Shown in pieces: positions 1-6,999 of a stretch of DNA of 64,000 nucleotides. A program made the position numbers and the translations under genes. Position 1 is the first letter of the stretch, and every line of letters starts with the position of its first letter. This DNA comes from VRUE01 sp036271315 (GTDB lineage: Bacteria; Actinomycetota; Thermoleophilia; Solirubrobacterales; 70-9), in the NCBI GenBank assembly GCA_036271315.1, contig DATBAV010000018.1:124001-188000 (forward strand), read 5' to 3'. The notes under the pieces were generated by a model. It ran no database searches. It was not told where the DNA came from and was given only the letters and a program-made list of their open reading frames with translations.

Positions 1-330
1 GACGGCCCCAGCGCCGGCACGGCGATGACGACGGCGCTGGTCTCGCTGCTCTCCGGGCGGCCGGTCAAGCACACTGTCGGCATGACCGGCGAGGTCACCC
101 TGCAGGGCCGGGTGCTGCCGATCGGCGGCTTGAAGCAGAAGGTGCTGGCCGCCCACGCGGCCGGGCTGACCGAGGTGATCCTGCCCGAGCGCAACCGCGG
201 CGACCTCGACGAGGTGCCGGAGGAGGTGCGCGAGCAGATGACCTTCCACCCGGTCATGAGCGTCGGCGAGGTGCTGGAGCAGGCGCTGGAGCCGGCCGAG
301 AAGGGCGCGGATGTCACCGCGATGCCGTAG
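1..330 (+). CDS. lon: Lon protease, C-terminal fragment (5' end outside window)
   Basis: ATP-dependent cytosolic protease that degrades misfolded and regulatory proteins. Only the end of the proteolytic domain is present, open from the first base. The window begins inside the catalytic serine motif DGPSAG (Ser at residue 4 of the fragment). The partner lysine is in GGLKQK (residue 45), after GEVTLQGRVLPIGG, giving the Ser-Lys dyad of the family. The tail (residues 46-109) has the usual ILPERNRGDLDEVP stretch. The stop overlaps the start of the following HxlR gene by about 20 bases, so the two may be translated together. Assignment to Lon is firm; the ATPase part cannot be judged here. Confidence 0.95.
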   Translation, partial: DGPSAGTAMTTALVSLLSGRPVKHTVGMTGEVTLQGRVLPIGGLKQKVLAAHAAGLTEVILPERNRGDLDEVPEEVREQMTFHPVMSVGEVLEQALEPAEKGADVTAMP

Positions 331-634
331 CTGCACTCCCGTCCCCGCCGAGATGCGGGCGACGGCGACGCTATTGGAGCGCCGCTGGACGCTGGCGACG
401 ATTTACGCCTGCGCCAGCGGCGCCGCCCGCTTCAACGAGTTCCGCCAGTCGCTTCCCGGCGTCTCGCCGACCACCCTCTCCGAGCGCCTCGAGCAGCTCG
501 AGGCCGCTCGCATCGTCGAGCGCCACCTCGTCCCCGGCCGTCCGCCGCACACCGAGTACGTGTTGACCCGACACGGGGAGCGGTTGGCCCGGGCCGTAGC
601 GGGCTTGCTAGAGAACCAGGTCGCCTCGGGGTAA
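311..634 (+). CDS. HxlR-family winged-helix transcriptional regulator
   Basis: A 107-residue DNA-binding protein of the HxlR/MarR-like winged-helix type. Visible signatures are LLERRWTLATIY (helix 1), RFNEFRQSLPGVSPTTLSERL (helix-turn-helix) and LEAARIVERH followed by the wing. A Cys lies before the helix, as in many HxlR proteins, which supports the ATG at 311 inside the end of lon; an in-frame ATG at 353 would give a shorter protein that loses this Cys. HxlR proteins often sense thiol or aldehyde stress, but no target is evident here. It is followed by an AT-rich gap and the PadR gene. Confidence 0.85.
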   Translation: MSPRCRSCTPVPAEMRATATLLERRWTLATIYACASGAARFNEFRQSLPGVSPTTLSERLEQLEAARIVERHLVPGRPPHTEYVLTRHGERLARAVAGLLENQVASG

Positions 635-662
635 TTGAGGAGTATTTTTTTGCGATGCGTTA

Positions 663-672
663 CGATATATCG
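663..672. promoter_or_regulatory. 10-bp palindrome, candidate PadR operator
   Basis: CGATATATCG is a perfect palindrome in an AT-rich stretch, 27 bases before the ATG of the PadR gene, and the only such AT-rich island nearby. PadR proteins usually repress their own promoters through short AT-centred palindromes, so autoregulation is a reasonable inference. A good ribosome site (agaaagg, 687-693) follows. Confidence 0.45.
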
Positions 673-699
673 CGTTAGTAATCGATAGAAAGGTTTTTC

Positions 700-1242
700 A
701 TGCACCACAGATGCAATCCACGACACGCCGGGGTTCACCGGCACGAGGAGTTCGCGCGCAGCCGGGGCCCTCGCTACGGACGCGGTCGCGGTGGCCCGCG
801 GGCGCGGCGCGGCGACGTTAGGGCCGCTGTGCTGGCCCTGCTCGACGAGCGCCCGATGCACGGCTACGAGATGATCAAGCAGTTGGAGGAGCGGACCGGG
901 GGGGCCTGGGCGCCGAGCGCCGGCTCGATCTACCCGACCCTGCAGATGCTCGAGGACGAGGGCCTGATCAATGGCATCGAGGTCGACGGCAAGCGCCGCT
1001 TCACCCTCACCGACGCCGGCAAGGCCGAGCGCGAGTCGCGGGCCGGCGAGGAGACTCCCTGGGACGCGGTCCGCGCCGAGGCCGACCCGGAGCAGATCCA
1101 CCTGCGCGAGTCGGTCGGCAAGCTGCACCACTCGATCGGCCAGGTCTTCCACGCCGCCGACGAAGGTCAGCAGCGCCGGGTCCGCGAGCTGCTCGACGAG
1201 ACCCGCCGCAAGATCTACGCGATCCTCGCCGAGGAGGGCTGA
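700..1242 (+). CDS. PadR-family transcriptional regulator
   Basis: A 180-residue regulator. Residues 1-35 are a basic, Arg/Gly-rich tail. The PadR winged helix follows: RAAVLALLDERPMHGYEMIKQLEER, then GSIYPTLQMLEDEGLI and KRRFTLTDAGKAE. The C-terminal part (residues about 120-180) is a helical dimerization region. The start at 700 is supported by agaaagg six bases upstream. Only 26 bases separate it from the encapsulin cargo gene on the same strand, so it may control or be co-transcribed with the encapsulin operon; that link is inference from position. A palindrome at 663-672 is a likely operator. Confidence 0.9.
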   Translation: MHHRCNPRHAGVHRHEEFARSRGPRYGRGRGGPRARRGDVRAAVLALLDERPMHGYEMIKQLEERTGGAWAPSAGSIYPTLQMLEDEGLINGIEVDGKRRFTLTDAGKAERESRAGEETPWDAVRAEADPEQIHLRESVGKLHHSIGQVFHAADEGQQRRVRELLDETRRKIYAILAEEG

Positions 1243-1268
1243 GGCAGCAGGCACCCCGGCCGCGCTCG

Positions 1269-1685
1269 ATGGTCGGACCCTGGCAATATGCAGGCGTGGG
1301 GTTCGACCAGTACCACGAGCCGGCCGAGGAGCTCTCCGCGGAGACGCGGACCTTCGCCCGGCTCTGCGCTTCGCTGACCGAGGAGGCCGAGGCGATCGGC
1401 TGGTACCAGCAGCGGCTTTCGGTCGAGCCCGACGAGGAGGCGCGGGCGATCATGCACGACGCCCAGGGCGAGGAGTTCAAGCACTTCTGCATGGACCTTG
1501 AGTTCCTCCTGCGCCGCACGCCGCTGTGGCGCGAGATCGCTCAGGGGATCCTCTTCCAGGAGGGCGACATCGTCGAGCACGGCGAGGCCGCCGAGGAGGA
1601 GGCGACCGAGGGCGAGGCCGCTCGCGGCGCCCCGCTCTCCGGCGGCGAGGCGCTCGGCATCGGCAGCCTGCGGGAATCCGCCTGA
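1269..1685 (+). CDS. Encapsulated ferritin-like cargo protein (EncFtn type)
   Basis: A 138-residue protein that matches encapsulated ferritins, which oxidize Fe(II) inside an encapsulin shell. The core helices carry LTEEAEAIGWYQQR (Glu38/39, Trp45, Tyr46) and EEFKH (Glu69, His72), matching the EncFtn Glu / Glu-x-x-His iron site. An acidic linker rich in Glu and Ala (residues about 103-118) leads to the C-terminal LGIGSLRES, a typical encapsulin-targeting peptide. The stop overlaps the shell gene start (TGATG). The start is uncertain: ATG at 1269 lacks a clear ribosome site and GTG at 1296 would begin just before FDQYHEP. Confidence 0.9.
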   Translation: MVGPWQYAGVGFDQYHEPAEELSAETRTFARLCASLTEEAEAIGWYQQRLSVEPDEEARAIMHDAQGEEFKHFCMDLEFLLRRTPLWREIAQGILFQEGDIVEHGEAAEEEATEGEAARGAPLSGGEALGIGSLRESA

Positions 1686-2485
1686 TGAGCCACCTGCTGC
1701 GCGAGCACGCGCCGATCACCGAGGCCGGCTGGGCGCTGCTCGACGCCGAGGCGCGCGAGCGGCTCGAGCCCGCCCTTGCTGCCCGCAAGCTCGTCGACTT
1801 CGCCGGCCCGCACGGCTGGCAGCACTCGGCCACCAACCTCGGTCGCACGCAGAAAGTCGCGAAAGCTCCCGCCAAAGGGGTCACCGCGGCGCAGCGGCGG
1901 GTTCTGCCGCTGGTCGAGCTGCGCGCGCCCTTCTCGATTGCCCGCTCCGAGCTGGAAGCCGCCGACCGCGGCGCCGAGGATGCCGATCTCGGCCCGCTCG
2001 ACGAGGCCGCCCACCAGATCGCGGTGGCCGAGAACGCGGCCGTCTTCCACGGTTGGAAAGCGGCGGCGATCGGCGGCATCCTCGAGGCTTCCTCGCAGCA
2101 GGCGATCAAGCTTGGCAACGATTGCGAGCGTTACCCCCGTCACGTGGCGAAGGCCGTGGAGTCGTTGCTCGCCGCCGGCGTTGGCGGGCCCTACGGGTTG
2201 GCGCTCGGCCCCGATCCTTACACCGGCGTGCTCGAGACCGGCGAGCACGGCGGCTACCCGCTGCTCGAGCACCTGCGCGAGATCGTCGGCGGCCCGCTGG
2301 TCTGGTCGCCGGGCCTCAAAGGCGCCGCGGTGCTCAGCCTGCGCGGCGGCGACTTCCTCTTCGAGTCCGGCGAAGACCTGGCGATCGGCTACGCCGACCA
2401 CGACGCCGGGTCGGTCCAGCTCTACCTCCAGGAGAGCTTCAGCTTCCGTGTCGCCACCCCTGAGGCCGCTGTAGCGCTTCCCTGA
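1685..2485 (+). CDS. Family 1 encapsulin shell protein
   Basis: A 266-residue HK97-fold shell protein (linocin/CFP29 family) that self-assembles into a nanocompartment. Diagnostic stretches are LLREHAPITEAGWALLDAEA at the N terminus, LVDFAGPHGW, RRVLPLVELRAPF, the E-loop region, GPYGLALGPDPYTGVLE and the final LYLQESFSFRVATPEA. The ATG at 1685 shares a base with the cargo stop codon, so cargo and shell are translationally coupled. The length fits family 1 shells (about 265). Together the two genes form a likely iron-storage or oxidative-stress compartment in the cytosol. The stop is directly next to the stop of the convergent gene. Confidence 0.95.
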   Translation: MSHLLREHAPITEAGWALLDAEARERLEPALAARKLVDFAGPHGWQHSATNLGRTQKVAKAPAKGVTAAQRRVLPLVELRAPFSIARSELEAADRGAEDADLGPLDEAAHQIAVAENAAVFHGWKAAAIGGILEASSQQAIKLGNDCERYPRHVAKAVESLLAAGVGGPYGLALGPDPYTGVLETGEHGGYPLLEHLREIVGGPLVWSPGLKGAAVLSLRGGDFLFESGEDLAIGYADHDAGSVQLYLQESFSFRVATPEAAVALP

Positions 2486-3259
2486 TCATCCCGCCGGGGT
2501 GCAGGGCAGGACGTGGGTGATCGCCAGGGCGGTGCCGTCGGCGAACCCGACTTCGCCTTCGGTGTAGTAGTGCCCCGTCGGGCAGCTGGCAGTCAGGTAG
2601 CTCTGCTTTTTGCCCTTGTAGGTGAAGCTGCGCTTGATCGCGATCTTGAACTTGGTGACCGAGCCGAAGCCGCCGGCAATCGGCGGGATCTGCGCGATCA
2701 CGTGGGTTCCGTAGCGGCCCCTGTGGATCTTGGTCAGCTTGGCGGTGGCGATGACGGCGGTCGGGGCCGGGACCGCGACGTAGGTGTGGATGAGGACGAG
2801 CGTGACGCCACCGTGCACGCCGCCGTTGAAGAGGACGATCGGGCCCGTCGCCGAGAATGGCTGCTGTTCGGGGAAGGCGACCTCCACTTCGCCCTTGCCG
2901 GAGCCGACGATCGCGTCCGCGCAGGCGTTCTTTGCGGCGACGGTGGAGCGGGCGACGAGCTGGCGCTCGGTGCAGACAGGCAGGCCGCGGGCATTCACCT
3001 GAATCGTCTTGTCGAAATCGAGGTTGACGCTTCTGATCGCGGGCGGATGACTGCCGTCGGTGGTGCCGATCTTGGCATTGAGATTTGCCGAGATCGGCGC
3101 CAGTTCGTGCTTGGGCAGCTTGGTCGGCGAGATCCCGCCGTTGTCCCGGAGGAAGAGAGTGCCCACCCGGACCACCTCCGGCTTGGCGAAGGAGCTCGCG
3201 GCGGCGATCGCCGCGAGCGCAACCGCCATGGCGATGGTGCGAATCAGCTGCTTCCTCAT
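2486..3259 (-). CDS. Secreted protein of unknown function
   Basis: A 257-residue protein with a Sec signal peptide: MRKQ, then a hydrophobic run (IAMAVALAAIAAASS) and a cleavage site near SFA-KP. The start at 3259 is chosen over an upstream in-frame start because a strong ribosome site (aggggggaa) lies just before it and the leader then looks canonical. The mature part is beta-rich with a few cysteines (PVCTERQL, NACADAI, TASCPTGH, LPCTPAG) that could form disulfides. Proteins of this shape, often with the TASCP-G-H-Y pattern near the C terminus, are common in Thermoleophilia, but I know no function. Confidence 0.75.
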   Translation of the reverse strand: MRKQLIRTIAMAVALAAIAAASSFAKPEVVRVGTLFLRDNGGISPTKLPKHELAPISANLNAKIGTTDGSHPPAIRSVNLDFDKTIQVNARGLPVCTERQLVARSTVAAKNACADAIVGSGKGEVEVAFPEQQPFSATGPIVLFNGGVHGGVTLVLIHTYVAVPAPTAVIATAKLTKIHRGRYGTHVIAQIPPIAGGFGSVTKFKIAIKRSFTYKGKKQSYLTASCPTGHYYTEGEVGFADGTALAITHVLPCTPAG

Positions 3260-3373
3260 GCTCGTTCCCCCCTGCCCCCGTGGATGGACTCGAGTCGATC
3301 CTCGTCGCCGGGGCACGGTTGGCGCCTCCTCAATGTGGGGGTTTGCTCACCCCGGATTCAGCAAACTGGGAAA

Positions 3374-4606
3374 TCAGGTGTCGAGGCGCAGCGCGGTCTC
3401 CAGCTCGGCCGCGATGTCCTTGAGCGGGCGGCCGAAGAGATCCTCGATCGCTCGAATGCGATTCGTGACGGTGCGGCGATCGACGCCCAGCGCGGCGGCT
3501 GTCGAGGAGACGTTTCGCTCCGCGGCGAAGTAGGCGCGCAGGGTTTCCCGCGCCACCCTGCCGCTGTCGGGCGCCGCTTCGAGCGGCGCCAAGTAGAGCT
3601 GGTGCAGCGAGGTGGAGACGAGGTCGTCGCGGAGGATCGAGGTGAGGAGGACGACGTCGGCGTAGTGCAGGACGGTCTCGCCGCGACGCTCGGCGATCGG
3701 CAGCGCCGCCTTTGCCTGGCGGTGGCTGAGGCGCCAGCCCGATAGCCCCTCGCCCGGCTCGCCGACGGTCACGACGACCCGGTCCAGCGGGATCTCGCCC
3801 AGCGCTCGCAGCGCCTGCCGGGCCTCTAGCGGTCGCTGCCCACCGAGCCAGCAGGCCCAGATCGACTCCTCCTCGCGGCAGACGGCGAGCAGGCGGCGGT
3901 CGAGCCGTTCCGCCAGCAGGCGCATCGCCTCCGGCGCTCCCTCGCCCTTGGCCATCAGGGCGAGGTGGTGGCCGTCGAGGTCATAGCCGAGCTCGGAGTG
4001 ATCGACCTGCTCGCCGGCGAGCAGGCTCTTGACGCACTCGCGGCGCCGCTCCGCGCTGCTGCTCGGCCAGCTCTTTGCCTCGCGCGCGTGCTCCTCGCCG
4101 ATCGCCTCGAGCAGCCGATCGAGCAGCGTCGCCTGCCGGCGCAGCAGGCGGCGCAGGACGGAGGTCGGAACCTCGGCCCGCTCCGCCTCTTCGACCAGGA
4201 AGTCGCCGAGCAGGGCGTTGCCGGAGACGTAGCGGCGCAGCACGGTGTCGAGCGCGACGCCGGCGCGGGCGGCTAGGCGAGCCTCCGCCAGCAGGGCCGG
4301 TGGAATACCGGGAGCGCGACGCTCGCCGAGCTCGATCGCGACGAGGGCGTAGTCGAGCGCGATGGTGAGGGCGCTGTTGAGGCTGTGTAGGTAGCTGGGG
4401 TCGGTTACCTCGCGGGGATCGGCAATCGCCTGGACGCGGGTGGCGACGGCCGCTTCCAGCTCGGGCAGGCGTCCCCGAAGCCGGGCCGCGATCAGGGAGG
4501 AGGCTTCGGCGAGGAGGGCCACGGATGTCGACGTGCGGCGGGCTTGCCCCGCGATCGCTGCCAAGCGTGGGCCCTCAGCGGCTGAATGTAGTCCGCGCTT
4601 GCTCAC
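3374..4606 (-). CDS. PucR/CdaR-type transcriptional regulator
   Basis: A 410-residue regulator. The N-terminal half (residues about 25-180) is an all-helical sensor region, the middle (about 190-300) resembles the GGDEF-like CdaR fold, and the end holds the PucR helix-turn-helix: RETLRAYFAAERNVSSTAAALGV followed by DRRTVTNRIRAIEDLFGRPL. The family activates genes for purine, polyamine or sugar-acid use; the effector cannot be told. It starts with GTG at 4606 and is divergent from the toxin-antitoxin pair, with about 65 bases between them. No obvious target operon is adjacent apart from those genes. Confidence 0.85.
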   Translation of the reverse strand: MSKRGLHSAAEGPRLAAIAGQARRTSTSVALLAEASSLIAARLRGRLPELEAAVATRVQAIADPREVTDPSYLHSLNSALTIALDYALVAIELGERRAPGIPPALLAEARLAARAGVALDTVLRRYVSGNALLGDFLVEEAERAEVPTSVLRRLLRRQATLLDRLLEAIGEEHAREAKSWPSSSAERRRECVKSLLAGEQVDHSELGYDLDGHHLALMAKGEGAPEAMRLLAERLDRRLLAVCREEESIWACWLGGQRPLEARQALRALGEIPLDRVVVTVGEPGEGLSGWRLSHRQAKAALPIAERRGETVLHYADVVLLTSILRDDLVSTSLHQLYLAPLEAAPDSGRVARETLRAYFAAERNVSSTAAALGVDRRTVTNRIRAIEDLFGRPLKDIAAELETALRLDT

Positions 4607-4673
4607 GTGCTCACACTAACGGCGAGCGGCCTTATTGGCTGTGGCTGTCGCAGTCGATGCTACATTTGTGCAC

Positions 4674-4925
4674 GTGGCAAGGGACGTCTCTATCCGCGAG
4701 CTGCGGAACTCGACCGCCGCCGTCGTCTCGGAGCTCGAAGCCGGGGAACGACTGACGCTGACAGTCAACCGTCGTCCGGTCGCCGACATCCTTCCCCACA
4801 CCGAGGGTCGCGACCCGTGGGTTCCTGCCAGCGAGCTGCGCCGCATCGTGCGCGAAGCGCCAGCCGATCCCGGATTGCTCGACGACCTCGCCGAGATCCG
4901 CAACGCCGAGCTCGACGACCGTTGA
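4674..4925 (+). CDS. Phd/YefM-like antitoxin
   Basis: An antitoxin of about 83 residues. The start of the family pattern is clear: VSIRELRNSTAAVVSELEAGERLTLT, then NRRPVADILP, the Phd-type DNA-binding fold; the acidic C terminus (DDLAEIRNAELDDR) would wrap the toxin. Start choice is uncertain: GTG codons occur at 4668 and 4674 and no good ribosome site precedes them, so translation may be leaderless or nearly so. The stop overlaps the toxin start (TTGA). It likely represses its own promoter together with the toxin. Confidence 0.85.
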   Translation: MARDVSIRELRNSTAAVVSELEAGERLTLTVNRRPVADILPHTEGRDPWVPASELRRIVREAPADPGLLDDLAEIRNAELDDR

Positions 4926-5305
4926 GCCGGGCCGTCGCCGACACCTCGGTCTTCATCGCTCAGGAGACTGGACGGGAGCTCGGCAAGCTTCCCGCGCAGA
5001 TCGCGGTCTCGGTGGTCACCGCCGCCGAGCTGGAGCTGGGGGTGTTGCGAGCCTCCGATCCAAGCGCTCGGGCAATCCGCTTGTCCACGCTCGCGCGGGT
5101 GCAGGCCGCATACCCACTGCTGCCGGTCGATCCCGAGGTGGCGAGTTGCTTCGCTCGCATCGCGTCGGCCGAACTGTCTCGAGGCCGCCGTCTCCGCCTC
5201 CACGACACCTGGATTGCCGCCACCGCTCTCAGATACAACGCTGCGGTTCTCACTCAGGACGCGGATTTCTCGGCCTTCGACGACCTGACGGTCATCCACG
5301 TCTGA
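4922..5305 (+). CDS. PIN-domain ribonuclease toxin (VapC-like)
   Basis: A 127-residue PIN-domain protein, expected to cleave RNA when freed from its antitoxin. The acidic metal-binding residues are all in place: ADTSVF (Asp), VTAAELELG (Glu), LHDTWIAATA (Asp) and TQDADF (Asp). The probable start is TTG at 4922, inside the antitoxin stop codon (TTGA), which couples the two. The pair therefore has a Phd-like antitoxin with a PIN toxin. Nothing suggests damage. Confidence 0.88.
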   Translation: MSRAVADTSVFIAQETGRELGKLPAQIAVSVVTAAELELGVLRASDPSARAIRLSTLARVQAAYPLLPVDPEVASCFARIASAELSRGRRLRLHDTWIAATALRYNAAVLTQDADFSAFDDLTVIHV

Positions 5306-5314
5306 CATGGCGCT

Positions 5315-6076
5315 GTGGTGAAGAAGAAGAACGACGGTGCCGTTGCCGCGCGAGCGACGGTGCGCGGCGCGGTGCAGGGCGTCGGCTTCCGCGACGCGGT
5401 GGTGACCCGCGCGCAAGAGCTGGATGCGATGGGCTGGGTCCGCAACGGCGAGGAGGGCGAGGTGCTCGTTCACGCCGAGGGTCCCGAGGCCTCCGTGGAG
5501 TCGTTGTTGGCCTTCCTCGAGGAAGGACCGCCGGCAGCCCGGGTCGCCGAGGTGGCGAGCGAGAGCGTAAAAGTCGAGGGCCACGAGCAGTTCGCAGTCC
5601 GCGGCGTCAGCGCCGGGGTCTTCGTCGTCCAGGAGCACGCCGCCACCGCTCGCCACTTCGACCTGCGGCTCGAGGTCGACGGGGCGATGCGCTCCTGGGC
5701 GGTGCCCAAGGGGCCGTCGATGGATCCGGCGGTGAAGCGGCTAGCGGTGCAGGTCTCCGACCACGCGCTCTCCCACAACGACTTCGAGGGGCCGACCGAT
5801 GGCGGCGGCGTGATCGTCTGGGACAAGGGCTCCTACGAGCAGGGCGGACGAGTGCCCTGGCCCGAGGCGCTCGAGCGCGGCCACGCCGTCTTCGTCCTCC
5901 ACGGCGAGAAGCTGCGCGGCGGCTTCGCTCTGCAACGCACGCGGCCCGGCGAGAAGCCGCAGTGGCTGCTGATCAAGCGCCGCGACGAGGAGGCCGAAGC
6001 GGGGTCCGACGTGGTCGCCGAACGCTCTGGGTCGGCAATCAGCGGCAAGTCGCTGGATCAGCTGCTCGCCGGGTGA
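5315..6076 (+). CDS. Acylphosphatase - LigD 3'-phosphoesterase fusion protein
   Basis: A 253-residue two-domain protein. Residues about 10-97 are an acylphosphatase: GAVQGVGFR with catalytic Arg26 and GWVRN with Asn44. Residues about 102-235 are a DNA-ligase-D-type 3'-phosphoesterase: FVVQEHAATARHFDLRLE (His108, His114, Asp116, Arg118), SWAVPKGPSMDP, SDHALSHNDFEG (His150) and VIVWDKGSYE. That domain normally trims 3' phosphates and ribonucleotides at DNA breaks. The family stretch between DFEG and the glycine run is shortened. GTG starts at 5315 and 5318, nine bases after the PIN toxin gene. No Ku, ligase or polymerase domain is nearby. Domain calls are firm; how they cooperate is unknown. 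Confidence 0.85.
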   Translation: MVKKKNDGAVAARATVRGAVQGVGFRDAVVTRAQELDAMGWVRNGEEGEVLVHAEGPEASVESLLAFLEEGPPAARVAEVASESVKVEGHEQFAVRGVSAGVFVVQEHAATARHFDLRLEVDGAMRSWAVPKGPSMDPAVKRLAVQVSDHALSHNDFEGPTDGGGVIVWDKGSYEQGGRVPWPEALERGHAVFVLHGEKLRGGFALQRTRPGEKPQWLLIKRRDEEAEAGSDVVAERSGSAISGKSLDQLLAG

Positions 6077-6141
6077 GCAGAGCCGAATACTACGAGGACA
6101 CCGAAGAGACCCGTAAGCTTGATCGGTGGCTGGAATCATGA
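6073..6141 (+). CDS. Candidate 22-residue peptide
   Basis: A short acidic reading frame (MSRAEYYEDTEETRKLDRWLES) starts with GTG that overlaps the stop of the fusion gene (GTGA), the arrangement seen for coupled genes. It ends just inside the palindrome before the aldo/keto reductase gene. Third codon positions are less GC-rich than in real genes here and no family is recognisable. It may be a coupled small peptide or chance. Confidence 0.2.
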   Translation: MSRAEYYEDTEETRKLDRWLES

Positions 6142-6160
6142 TTAGCGCTAGCTATCATGA
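6136..6160. promoter_or_regulatory. Imperfect 25-bp palindrome over the reductase start
   Basis: The segment begins with TCATGAT and ends with ATCATGA and has the palindromes TAGCGCTA and GCTAGC in its centre. It covers the first ATG of the aldo/keto reductase frame (6157), so either translation begins later (ATG at 6166 or 6181) or the operator overlaps the start of a leaderless message. No adjacent dedicated regulator is seen. Confidence 0.35.
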
Positions 6161-6987
6161 CAAGAATGCAGACGGCCCAAATGGCGACCCTCGCCGTTCG
6201 CCTCCAAGACGGCGTTGAGATCCCACAGCTCGGGCTGACCCTCTTTCAGGTGCCGCCCGAGGAGACCCGGGCGGTGGTTGGGCAGGCGCTGGATGCCGGC
6301 TACCGCCACTTCGATACCGCGGCTGCTCACGGCAACGAGCGGGAGGTGGGCGAGACGCTTGTTGCCTCCGGCCTTCCCCGTGAGGACTACTTCGTAGCCG
6401 CCAAGCTCTCGAACGTCGAGCACGACCCCCAGTCGACCCTCGACGCCTTTGAGGCGAGCCTCGAGCGGCTCGGCCTCGACCACGTCGATCTCTGTCTGAT
6501 CAACGGATCGGGCCTCGATGCGGAGCGGCTGCTCGGCGCCTGGCGGGCGCTCGAATGGATCCACGGGGAGGAGGCGGCTCGCGCGATCGGCGTCGCCAAC
6601 TTCGGCACTGAGGAGCTCGAGCTGCTGGAGGGGGAGGGGATGAGCAGGCCGGCGGTCAACCAGATCGAGCTGCACCCGCGCCTGCAGCAGCCGGAGCTCT
6701 GCGCCCTCCACGCCGCGCGCGGCATCGCCACCGAGGCCTGGGGGCCGCTCGGGCAGGACGAGTTGCTCGGCGATCCAACGATCTCGCGCCTTGCCGAGAG
6801 CCACGGCAAGACCCCCGCCCAGGTGGTGCTTCGTTGGCAGCTCCAGCTCGGCCACGTCGTCATCACCAAGCCGGCTTCGCCGGCGCGTGTTCGCGAGAGC
6901 GTCGACCTCCTCGACTTCGAGCTCTGTCACCGTGAGCTAGCGGCGATCGCCGATCTCGCCCACGACCGCCAGCTGTTGCTCAGGTAA
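6157..6987 (+). CDS. Aldo/keto reductase-family protein with altered catalytic tetrad
   Basis: A 276-residue TIM-barrel protein of the aldo/keto reductase family (DAGYRHFDTA, VGVANF-like IGVANFG, VNQIELHP, VVLRWQLQLGHVVITK). The usual Asp-Tyr-Lys-His tetrad is only half kept: Asp53 and Lys83 are present, but the Tyr of AAYGNE is His58 (CAC codon) and the His of LIHWP is Asn116 (AAC codon). The NADPH-binding end (ITKPASPARVRESVDLLDFEL) looks normal. It could bind NADPH and a substrate without standard carbonyl reduction. Start is uncertain (6157, 6166 or 6181). It lies directly upstream, in the same frame, of the substrate-binding protein gene. Confidence 0.85.
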   Translation: MTRMQTAQMATLAVRLQDGVEIPQLGLTLFQVPPEETRAVVGQALDAGYRHFDTAAAHGNEREVGETLVASGLPREDYFVAAKLSNVEHDPQSTLDAFEASLERLGLDHVDLCLINGSGLDAERLLGAWRALEWIHGEEAARAIGVANFGTEELELLEGEGMSRPAVNQIELHPRLQQPELCALHAARGIATEAWGPLGQDELLGDPTISRLAESHGKTPAQVVLRWQLQLGHVVITKPASPARVRESVDLLDFELCHRELAAIADLAHDRQLLLR

Positions 6988-6999
6988 TCTCTAGGTATT

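Noticed and set aside
403..1254. 283-residue minus-strand frame across HxlR, PadR and the gap between
   Set aside because: Low-complexity, antisense to two well-supported regulators, no motif.
4607..4921. N-terminal extension of the PIN toxin frame
   Set aside because: It overlaps the antitoxin in another frame and is low-complexity Arg-rich; TTG at 4922 gives the standard PIN length.
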